Shown here one piece after another: positions 56,901-64,000 of a stretch of DNA of 64,000 nt (position 1 is the first letter of the stretch; each line of letters begins with the position of its first letter). The stretch is taken from positions 50,199,658 to 50,263,657 of the forward strand of contig NC_080583.1 in assembly GCF_029962835.1 (NCBI RefSeq). The letters are read 5' to 3'. The position numbers were made by a program, and so were the translations under genes. Origin of the DNA: Magnolia sinica. Lineage: Eukaryota; Streptophyta; Magnoliopsida; Magnoliales; Magnoliaceae. The notes under the pieces were generated by a model. That model did no database searches. It saw only the letters and a program-made list of their open reading frames with translations, and was not told the DNA's origin.

Positions 56901-57057
56901 ACTTATCCCCGAATTATATTTGCTATTTGGCTTAATCTATTCCATGTTTTATGCACTAATACGACAACATACATCCATCATTAAATATGTTGCATAAGTG
57001 ATGTTTTGGAACTCGGGAGCCGAGTTATGCTCGACCCCCTAATTTCAGGGCGTTACA
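53981..57057 (+). repeat. G2 3' LTR (3.08 kb)
   Basis: Starts TGTAATGACCCGGG at 53981 after the purine-rich 'GGAGTGAAGTCGGGATGAT' and ends GGGCGTTACA at 57057. It is the only LTR of this family here with an intact 5' end, so it serves as reference for the truncations in G2 and G3. TATA box at 54703; donor-like GTAAGT at 54894. Confidence 0.92.
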
Positions 57058-57064
57058 AGTTAGT

Positions 57065-57120
57065 ACTGAGGACAGAAAGGACTCTGATTATACATGGCCC
57101 ATTTTAGGATGCAAGTCGCA
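57065..57120 (-). pseudogene. Captured RING gene, zinc-finger exon, proximal part
   Basis: After a possible acceptor (TGTGTAG at 57121) the minus strand reads 'ATCILKWAMYNQSPFCPQC'. Combined with 43959-44036 this gives the 'C-x-x-C-I-L-K-W…C-P-Q-C' half of a RING-type finger. The last 29 bp (57065-57093) are the duplication shared with 44008-44036. Confidence 0.72.
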
Positions 57121-57732
57121 CTACACAAAGTAGACAATGCAAACAAAGCAACAATTAGTATCATCTGGACAATACTTCCAAGCCTTTAAATCCATTCAAA
57201 CCACAAGAACTTTCATATATACTTCTACCACTATTCTGCATCTGTTGGTGACTGAGGCTGGCAATGGATAGGGTTCAAAAGACTGAGAATGGTAATTAGT
57301 TTCAAAAGAAAAACCACGAGCTAAAAACCATCATTACAGAAGAACAAATCATAAAATGCATAGAAGGAAGAAACCCATCAATACAACATAGCGAATTGAG
57401 GATTAATAATTCAATAAATGAAAACAAACAGGAAAAAAGCTCCATCAAAATAGAAAAAGAAAAAGAAAATAAGAAAACCCATGAGCTAAAAAACATCGAA
57501 ATAAAAACCCAGAGCACAAATATATTACACAAGAGAAGGACAAAAAAACATTATAAAGTACATCAATATAATTAAAAAGGAAAAAAACATCAAATGATGT
57601 GAATAATGAATCAATTCAAGAAGTAAAAGAGCATAGATAATTCAAGAACTACATAACTGGAAATGAGATCTCAGAGTAGCATATATACCTTGTCCATCTG
57701 TAGTTAACATCCTTCTCATTATAAGCAGACAC
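57121..57732. other. CACTA interior without recognised genes
   Basis: AT-rich sequence between the RING and bZIP fragments. A minus-strand open frame at 57302-57532 is low-complexity (Phe/Ser/Leu) and is not supported. This stretch may contain introns of the captured genes. Confidence 0.5.
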
Positions 57733-57804
57733 CTTCTGCTTCTTGAGCCTTTCATTCTCTTCTTCCAGATGTGAAACCTTGTTCTCCAGCTCGTTCGTGT
57801 ACGC
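57733..57804 (-). pseudogene. Captured group A bZIP gene, leucine-zipper exon
   Basis: A 72-bp exon on the minus strand, bounded by TGGCAG| (57805) and AAG|GTGTCT (57732). It encodes exactly 24 codons: 'AYTNELENKVSHLEEEN' followed by 'ERLKKQK', the start of the leucine zipper. The wording is that of ABF/AREB/ABI5-type (group A) bZIP factors, which mediate abscisic acid responses. The exon itself has no stop, so the capture is fairly well preserved. Confidence 0.88.
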
Positions 57805-57892
57805 CTGCCACAATGAGGAATAAATTCTCAGTCTTAAAAAAAAATGGAAGTAACTAGTTTTCAAAAAAAGCAACCTGATTTTACAGACCCAC
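57805..57892 (-). other. Retained 88-bp intron of the captured bZIP gene
   Basis: GT (57892-57891) and AG (57806-57805) bound the interval on the minus strand. It lies exactly between the RARKQ-equivalent and AYTNELE codons, so genomic DNA was captured. Confidence 0.8.
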
Positions 57893-57998
57893 CTGCTTCC
57901 TGGCCCCTGATCGAGTAGCAGACTCCCTGTTCTTGATCATTCTCTTCTACCTCCTCTCAATAGTCTTCTCGACCACGTCGCCCGATGCAACCCGCCTT
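57893..57998 (-). pseudogene. Captured group A bZIP gene, basic-region exon
   Basis: The minus strand reads 'RRVASGDVVEKTIERR', a TAG stop, then 'KRMIKNRESATRSGARKQ', the basic DNA-binding region of an ABF/ABI5-type bZIP factor (N-x7-R/K in the family). The stop stands where the family has Gln (CAG to TAG), and 'SRARKQ' has become 'SGARKQ', changing a basic-region Arg. The exon joins the zipper exon through the 88-bp intron. The upstream start of the fragment is not clear (about 57998). Confidence 0.88.
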
Positions 57999-57999
57999 G

Positions 58000-59605
58000 T
58001 TTGCAAATTGAAAAGAAAGTGACAAATCGATCAAACGAATAAAACATGGCAAGATAAGATAACATTACCTCCATCGAGCTATTATAACTATCTAGAGAAA
58101 ATGGCTACAGAGCTCTACCACTGACCTATCGAAAAAGAAATACACCTACTAATGAAAGAGAAATGAGTAGAACAAAAAATCTACCTTCATGTTTCATTAG
58201 CATGCAAACCCAACACTATAGAGGCACATCTCCTCCTCACCCACCCACCCAACTCTTTAACTCTATTAGAAACATTTCCATCAACCTCTTCATCCTTTTG
58301 AACTATCAAATCAGGGCAATAGAGCATATCATGTTAAGGAATCTCCTGGTCATTGGTTTAACTAGGAGGTATTATACAATGCTTAAGCTGAGAGCTTGTA
58401 CAATATGTTCAGTTTGCACAGGTGGGGTACATGCTTCAGTGATCCCAAAACCATTGAACAATGGACCTCATGGACTAAAAGTACCCCAGATTGGAATATC
58501 ACCAACATCATCCATCTACTACCTACCAAAAAATGGTGCCAACCTCAGAATAGAAGAATTAGCAAAACAAAAGAGTACTTTCATAGCATTTTTCATGTAA
58601 AGCACTGGAGATTCAAATTTCAAGCAATGACAAATTCACACTACAATGGCAAACTTTTACAAATCATTCCACATCAAGAAACCTTATAAGCTACTAAGGA
58701 ATTTCCAACCCATAGTGACAGATGATTGATTTGCAGGATGAAGGAAATCCATATTAAATCAATCAGTACAAGGAAAAAAACAAGGAAATCGACTGTTTGG
58801 TAATAAAGCCATGGATTTGAGGAGCATTTAATACAATGGCTACAAGGGCATACCTTTTTTTTTAATCTTGACAGAGAATCATTTTGTGGATTGACTTGGG
58901 AAGATTTGGATTTGACCCAAAAATCCAAGGATTTATGGAGGTATGGAATTGTGTCTTTTTTATCATGACTTTTAAAAACAAAAAAAAAAAAAAAAATTCT
59001 TAAAAGAGAATCATTTTGTGGATTGACTTGCAAAGCCCACATTTGCATGCAAGGAAGCTCATGCACACGACATTGTGTCGCAAGACTCTCAACAGAGTGT
59101 ACAGGTGCAATATCCAAACCATCTCAAGTGGGTTTGACCATGTAGATGCTTTTGCACAAAAACAAATCTGGTTCAATCAATAGGTGGACCACAGTTTTCA
59201 AAGCAGTTGGATAGTAAAAAAAGCTTCAACCAGGAGGACCAACCTGATTCTTACGCAAGAACATCTACAGTGGTAGTGCTCTAATGAATGGATTGGATCG
59301 CATCCCACATTGGCAAATGCATGCATGCACATGAGTTACCTTGTACACACATGTAGGCTTAGCAAAGCTCAACTAAAATCGTCTTAGATCATGTAGGCTT
59401 AGCATGCACATGAGCTACCTTGTACACACATTTGCATGCAAGGCAGTTCATGCACACGACATGAGCTACCTTGTACATACATTCGTCTCAGATCCATGTC
59501 TAAGCTTCTACAACCGTCTGTTTCTAATTGAATATATGTGAAACTAATTCAAAACAGGGAAGAATGCAAACCAACCAAATTAAAACCGGTTTCCACATAT
59601 TAAAT

Positions 59606-59638
<33 letters not shown>

Positions 59639-61060
59639 AGAGAATGCTCCATACCATGCCTGCCCTTGTCGTTGGAATGCATCAAATTTCGATCCCAATT
59701 TCATACAAGCCATTTTTCCACAAATCCAACAACCAAAATAGAAATTGAAAGCTTTCAAACAGAACATGAACTCAAGCCAAAACAACACCTAGTCTTCAAG
59801 AATCCACCCTCAAGAGGAGACCTCCAAATTCAAATATTCCCTACAATTTCAAAGCAAGAGTTACAAATTTCAGCTGTAAAATCACTATAAATTCTAGAAC
59901 CCGGTTCTATAACCACCCCAAATGCTTCTTCCCTAAAACCACAAATTTCAATTTAAAAATTGCCTGGCAAATTTTGGCAACTCCAACCACCCCAAATGGA
60001 ACAAACCCACTTCCAACCCAATACAACATTAGCTTTCCTCTGGAACTTTTATGTTCATCATTAGCCAGGTTGGATCATCCAATGATAGTGATATATTAAA
60101 GGACATGACAAATTGCTTAAATTTGATATAGGCCATACATTTTGGCAACTACTAATCTTGTGTTGATGATCACCCAATCGAAGTGATCGTCAAAAGGCAT
60201 ATGAAATCAAAATTTCCATATGATGGACAATTCATGGCTAACTAGTGCCGCTTTTTTTTTCTTTTTCTTTTTTCTTTTTCTTTTTCTTTTTTGTCAAAAG
60301 AATGAGGTTGATCTTGGTAACATTGGAATGGACAGATGGTTCCGCACCTAGGCCACATCAAACATATCCATGTCAAGTCCATGAGCTTGACATGCTGAAG
60401 CATTCATGAAAAATTTTCTCTGGTAAACTTAAAGACATGTATATGACACTCATTTGTTATGAGTGATTTGGATGAAGGTCATTACCCATCCAACTTCCTA
60501 AATGCACATACCAACACAAGTACCATTCAAAACAATGTAATGCTGAAACCAAACAGAAAAAATGGTGGATAATATTCACAATCTGACTCAACTTATACGA
60601 AAATGGAAAAGTTCCTCAGTTGTCTTGAGGTCCGTTATTTGAATGCTGGCATAGCACAACAATCCATAAGACAAACAAACTAACTTTGATAAATTGAAGC
60701 TTTTAAAAATAAAGCTCCACAAAATGACAGCAAATAATGACGGCATAAACATTTCCACACAAGTTCAAAATGACAAAATTGTAGCAAATTCAGATGTATA
60801 CAGTCTCAGCAAACTATGCTTTTAATTTACGAAAATTAAACTCGCATTGGACAGAATCTGGAACCTCAAAAACTACTAAATGTCACAATCATACAACATA
60901 ACAAAATACTCCAGTACAAGAAAGATTGCATTAGTTTTGAGAATGAGAAGTAATAGCCAAACAGGTCAATGCTTCCACATAAACACATTTTATTTCTAGA
61001 AGGCCTCAACTAGATTCAACAAACTCAAGAACTATATTGAAGGCATTAAACCACTAGCAA
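58000..61060. other. CACTA interior, no recognised gene; local duplications
   Basis: About 3 kb of AT-rich sequence. Two open frames on the plus strand (58163-58600, 58396-58689) show no domain. 'GAGAATCATTTTGTGGATTGACTT' type sequence occurs at about 58873 and 59006. 'CATTTGCATGCAAGG' with 'CATGCACACGACAT' occurs at about 59040 and 59430. 'GAGCTACCTTGTACA' recurs near 59333, 59411 and 59462. Poly(A) lies at 58978-58997 and a CTTTTT-rich polypyrimidine tract at 60250-60292. It may hold introns or unrecognised captured sequence. Confidence 0.5.
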
Positions 61061-61061
61061 C

Positions 61062-61190
61062 TTAATCAATAATATCATCCAAGGGATTGTTTGGGAGATC
61101 TAAAGAGCGAACTATCTCCAAAATGTTTGTGTTGCGCTCCTTCATCCCATTCCTTATTGCTAGCCAATTTCAAACTATACCAAGGATAGA
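61062..61190 (-). pseudogene. Captured Strawberry notch/FORGETTER1-like gene fragment
   Basis: The minus strand encodes 'RNGMKERNTNILEIVRSLD' and continues 'LPNNPLDDIID' to a stop. This matches my memory of the Strawberry notch (SNO/FGT1) helicase-like co-regulator, whose C-terminal half contains 'ILEIIRSLDLPNNPLDDIIDQLGG' (quoted in part). FGT1 in Arabidopsis helps maintain heat-stress memory. The fragment stops just before the conserved LGG. A possible acceptor lies upstream near 61180. Confidence 0.7.
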
Positions 61191-61331
61191 GTCAAGTAAT
61201 AATCATATTTTTAGACATTAGTTCCTACATATATTATATGTCTGTTGATGTGTAGAAAACAATAAAATAAAATAAAAGGGGAATTTGATATATTATCTTA
61301 TTAAGAAAGAAATTAAGGTGCAATAACAAAC

Positions 61332-61395
61332 CTCAAGAGTACCATCATTTGGGGAAAAGTGGTTCTCAATCACCAGTTCTAACAGGACATCTATC
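61332..61395 (-). pseudogene. Unidentified captured exon, 64 bp
   Basis: The minus strand shows TTTTCAG| (61396) then 64 bp then GAG|GTTTGTTA (61331). The open frame reads 'IDVLLELVIENHFSPNDGT' followed by 'LE'. The splice sites and codon pattern look like a real plant exon, but I do not recognise the gene. It may belong with the FGT1-like piece or be a fifth gene. Confidence 0.45.
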
Positions 61396-61749
61396 CTGAA
61401 AAGATTGGGGCAAAAAAATTTTTTTTTAAAGAAAACGGAGGGAGAGAATGTGCATTCATAAATGATAGGTAGATTAGAACAACATAGTGAACATCGTAGC
61501 ATAATAGGATCCAATTTCTTTAATTCCACCTTAAAATAGTAAAGAAAACCAAATTCATATCAAAAAAAAAAACCAGTCAATGAATGGAAAGAGAAGAGCA
61601 CCCTTTCTTTTCTAATTCTCGCTTCTTTCGGTCCTTTTGTCAAATGCAATGTGCATGACTGATATAGTCACACTTGACATACATGTACGTCAGTCCAAAC
61701 CATCCCATTTTAGAGACAAAATCAAAACCCTAAAGTAACTAAAGCAAAC

Positions 61750-61912
61750 CTGCATATTGCATCATTAAGTGAATTTGCAAAGGATCTCTCTGTGACATGT
61801 AAGCTTCTGGGTGATGGAGGTTGTGGGGATTGCAGGAGTGGACATTGCATTCTTAACATCCAAGAGCTTCTCTAATAGGGATTTGATCTCTGTTTCTATG
61901 GATTTCCAGTAC
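61750..61912 (-). pseudogene. Captured GOS12-like Golgi SNARE gene fragment
   Basis: The minus strand reads 'WKSIETEIKSLLEKLLDVK', then 'NAMS', then 'PTTSITQKLTCHREIL' and 'CKFT' before stops. In plant GOS12 (Golgi SNAP receptor complex member 1-2) this region is 'WKSMEMEIQSLLEKLLDIN…APTTSVTQKLARHRDILHE' (quoted in part). The match is long enough to be fairly sure. A donor-like CAG|GTTTGC follows at 61749. The SNARE motif and membrane anchor are not included, so it cannot function in vesicle fusion. Confidence 0.78.
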
Positions 61913-62496
61913 ACCTCTCAACCATCTGTAGATTTTGAATCGGAATATTCAGATTTTGCATAAAAGAACACACCTCAGAGAGGGATCTCTGATAATATCG
62001 GATTGCATTGGGGAAGTAGCCTCCCTGCAAAAGAAGAAAAGATGAGTGAGGAAGGGAGATAGGCTAGGCAATAAAGAAGGAAGAAGAAGAAGACAGAAGC
62101 AGCAATAACGAAGGGGTGAGAGAGAGAGAGAGAGACCCTAAAAATGCCTTTGAGAGAGCAAGTTTTGGGAGTGCATTTTGGTTGGTCGAAGGGCTTTCTG
62201 CAGATCTAGGGATCAGCTAGTTGAAGGGGTTTCTACAGATCTAGGGCTCGGCTGGTTGAAGGGGTTTCTGTAGATTTAGGGTGTGGGATGAAGGATAGGA
62301 GTGGAGAAAGGAAGGGTTGGGGGTTTCAGTATATCTCCTGCATTTTGAAGGAGTGGTTCGGAGAGAGAGAGAGAGAGAGAGGAAATAGAGAATGGGAAAA
62401 GAGCCCGCTGATGGAAAGAGAGGAAATAGAGGATGGGAAAACAGCCTGCCTGAGGGAAAGAAAATCGTGTGGCTTATTTTTAATTTTTTCAGGCTT
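61913..62496. other. CACTA right interior, possible promoter side
   Basis: No coding motif. (GA)n runs lie at 62119-62136 and 62360-62382, and 'GATCTAGGG' type short repeats ('GGGGTTTCTGTAGATTTAGGG', 'GGGGTTTCTACAGATCTAGGG') at about 62195-62282. Since all captured exons point left, transcription of the cargo would start here or at the right TIR, but no convincing TATA box is identified. Confidence 0.45.
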
Positions 62497-62592
62497 TTAG
62501 ATACGGCTTAAACCCGTAGCAATATAGCTACGGTTTAAAACCGTAGCTAAAAGCCCGAATGGTCCATAGCCTTTGCTCCATTTTTAGTAGTG
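62497..62592 (+). repeat. CACTA right subterminal repeats and TIR
   Basis: 'TACGGCTTAAACCCGTAGC', 'AGCTACGGTTTAAAACCGTAGCT' (in part), then 'TCCATAGCCTTTGC' and the terminal 'TTTTTAGTAGTG'. This is the inverted counterpart of 42762-42830. Confidence 0.88.
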
Positions 62593-63811
62593 TTTCAAAG
62601 TGAAAGATCATCATCTCAAGCCATTCGTTGAGAAATTTAACTTAGAGGATATGTCCATCCCTCTGACTGATCTTGTCTATCAAGATTGACTTCCTAGTCT
62701 GATGGAGGTATAGTTAGGTTTATTACTTTCTTAGGATTAGGTTAGATAGAATTTTTCTTTAGTTATTCATGTTTATCATTACTTAACCCGTACAAAGCAA
62801 GGACTTTGAATATCGCTACATTCTTCTTTCTCAGGTACTATCTTCCTAACTCACTACTCATTTTCTTATTTTTGTCTCATGTTGGTATTATTCACTATTT
62901 CTTACAATAAGGATAATGTAAATTTTAGGTTGGGATGAGATTAGATGGATCTAATTAGTATTTTTCTAGATTTTGAGCAATGTTTAAAAATTTTCAAATT
63001 TTCTGTTTTAAAACTCTCTTAGAAAGCAAAAATTATATGTGATTTGAATACATGCTTAGTACTATGATAAGATATGGAATAAATCTTTAGAAATCTAGTG
63101 ACTAGTTAATTAATAACTTTTAATTAACTTTTCTTAATTAGTTGATTAATAGAAAATTTTAAATCATCAATTGAGTCTAGCTCACGCTTCACATCTAATT
63201 TATATCTTATGAAATTGTTTACTTTCTAAGTGATAACATGTGAATTACTTAAAAGTGATTATGAACAAATTTGAAGATTATTGTCTACCTAAAAGGGATT
63301 AAAAGAAAAAAAACAAACTAGATAGAAAATAGTAAGATCACGGCCACCTACGGGATATGTTTTAAATGAAAAATTCAGAAAAAGTATGAAAAAAAGAAGG
63401 TGAAAGTCATTTATATAAAATCAAAAGCTGGAAAATAAGTGAAATGGGAGATATAATCGGAATCAGTATTTGTGTTGAACTATCCACATTAAGGTAATGA
63501 ATATGGCTAACATTATGAAAGGTATAACAAATTCATGAAATTTTAAGTTAAAACTCACTAAACACACTAGAAACTTGATGTTTGGACTTATTCTATTTGT
63601 TAAGCGATTAACAAAGAATTAGTTCATTTGATTGCTAAGGACATTGGGATTTAGGTTGCTCATGTTTTATTTCCATAACTTTGAATATCATTCACATGTA
63701 TAGGCATGTACAGAAAATTGTTATCTAGAGGGTTGTAATTTGAATTTTTTGAGAAGTTGTGTTCGCATGTTTTGCTCGAGACTAGCAAAATGCTAGTTAG
63801 GGTGTGTTGAG
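62593..63811 (+). other. H element, part right of CACTA, non-coding
   Basis: The sequence continues H after the TTT duplication. It is AT-rich with no protein similarity. The last part ('GCTCGAGACTAGCAAAATGC' and on to 'GTTGAG') is the stretch usually found just upstream of the 3' LTR in Athila-like elements. Confidence 0.6.
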
Positions 63812-64000
63812 TGTGAAATATTGCATATTTTCCCCTATTTATTCCTTGGTTTTATAAACATAATAGTGCTTAATTAATCTAATTATGCATGTTTTTATGT
63901 GTGAGGTAATTTTAAGAGCTTAAGGTGAAATTGATGCTAAAAGGAATATTTACACCCAAAAGATTACTAAATGAGGATTTGGAGATTTGGAAGTCATTAA
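63812..64000 (+). repeat. H 3' LTR, start only
   Basis: Direct match to 42084-42275 with scattered substitutions, cut by the window end. Its start TGTGAAATATT follows the pre-LTR motif described for 62593-63811. Confidence 0.75.

Larger units (their letters stand above)
44038..57057 (+). mobile_element. G2: Tekay-type chromovirus retrotransposon nested in the CACTA element
   Basis: Plus-strand Ty3/gypsy element: 5' LTR 44038-47045, ORF1, gag, protease, RT, RNase H, integrase with a chromodomain-like tail, 3' LTR 53981-57057. Pol order and the integrase tail place it with the Tekay/Del chromoviruses, as do the 3-kb LTRs. The 5' LTR lacks about the first 36 bp, and a normal PBS is absent. Flanking target sequence is duplicated over 29 bp, with seven extra bases (AGTTAGT, 57058-57064) at the right junction. 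All genes are broken. It is closely related to G3. Confidence 0.9.
42762..62592 (-). mobile_element. Gene-capturing CACTA (En/Spm-type) transposon
   Basis: The left end reads CACTACCAGAAAACTAGGC and the right end (reverse complement) CACTACTAAAAATGGAGC. Both continue with 'GCAAAGGCTATGGA', giving imperfect terminal inverted repeats of about 30 bp. Flanks are TTT (42759-42761) and TTT (62593-62595), the 3-bp duplication typical of CACTA elements. Removing the element rejoins H. Without the nested G2 it is about 6.8 kb. Both ends carry subterminal 'GCTACGG/CCGTAGC' repeats. No transposase motif is seen, so it is non-autonomous. Its cargo is at least four host-gene fragments, all on the minus strand. 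Confidence 0.9.
42084..63811 (+). mobile_element. H: Athila-like LTR element without visible pol, split by CACTA
   Basis: 'TGTGAAATATTACATATTTCCCCCTA' type sequence at 42084 recurs at 63812 ('TGTGAAATATTGCATATTTTCCCC'). The direct similarity extends about 185 bp until the window ends. I read these as the starts of the 5' and 3' LTRs. The interior is split by the CACTA transposon (42762-62592). The part 62593-63811 has the 3'-UTR style of Athila-like elements: 'AAGGATAATGTAAATTTTAGGTTGGGATGAG', and near the end 'GCTCGAGACTAGCAAAATGCTAG' just before the LTR. Only about 1.9 kb of H precedes the second LTR and no gag-pol is seen. Confidence 0.7.

Noticed and set aside
57649-57873. A functional bZIP gene
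   Set aside because: Only two exons are present, with a stop in the basic region, inside a transposon. It is a captured fragment.
58163-58689. Two plus-strand open frames of 145 and 97 codons
   Set aside because: No recognisable domain, overlapping frames, AT-rich context, and opposite orientation to the captured genes.
1-64000. tRNA, rRNA or other structural RNA genes
   Set aside because: No tRNA-like arms, rRNA segments or snRNA motifs were noticed by eye; tRNAscan-SE and Infernal would be decisive. The tRNA-like matches seen are only primer-binding sites.

Overview
This window is nuclear DNA from a flowering plant with a large, repeat-rich genome. It holds no prokaryotic genes and no intact host gene. 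Almost everything is nested, decayed transposable elements: Ty3/gypsy retrotransposons (Athila-like and Tekay-like chromoviruses), a Ty1/copia retrotransposon, solo LTRs and a CACTA DNA transposon. All coding regions carry stops or frameshifts. I cannot name the species. The long GTGGGGCCCACC-type LTR repeats remind me of woody magnoliid genomes, but that is only an impression.

The insertions can be unpicked into a stack. (1) The oldest layer in the left half is G1, an Athila-like gypsy element on the minus strand. Its 5' LTR, PBS and gag start lie at about 37000-35458, gag, protease and RT at 17342-14451, and RT, RNase H and integrase at 2933-870. (2) G1 is split by I1 (2934-14450), a minus-strand LTR element without coding capacity whose left LTR itself contains further repeats (R2, minisatellites, a second LTR end). 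(3) G1 is also split by C1, a copia element (17348-35452) with the target-site duplication GGAAG. The C1 5' LTR carries a 4.1-kb solo LTR, S1 (17739-21821). Its 3' LTR is rearranged and holds remnants of another gypsy element plus G3, a truncated Tekay-type element (27164-34189). (4) From about 37390 to 42083 there is a minus-strand LTR (38261 down to about 37390) followed by a plus-strand plant-mobile-domain pseudogene with its own TATA box. (5) An Athila-like element H begins at 42084 and resumes at 62593-64000. It is split by a CACTA transposon at 42762-62592 (CACTA ends, 3-bp TSD TTT), which is split in turn by a Tekay-type element, G2 (about 44038-57057).

The most interesting part is the CACTA transposon. 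No transposase is visible. Instead it carries fragments of at least four unrelated host genes, all on the minus strand and partly with introns and splice sites preserved: a RING-type zinc-finger gene, a group A (ABF/ABI5-type) bZIP gene, a Strawberry notch/FORGETTER1-like gene and a GOS12-like Golgi SNARE gene. An unidentified 64-bp exon lies with them. This is a multi-gene transduplication, and a chimeric minus-strand transcript is plausible.

A second theme concerns the two Tekay-type copies, G2 and G3. Both lack the first 30-40 bp of the 5' LTR. Both are flanked by unusually long perfect duplications of the target (29 bp and 83 bp) instead of the 5-bp duplication integrase makes. This suggests capture of incomplete cDNA at staggered breaks. 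A third theme is regulatory. The C1 copia U3 holds about 18 copies of the inverted repeat TTCGATGACATCGAA upstream of its TATA box, and the same motif occurs in the unrelated LTR of H.
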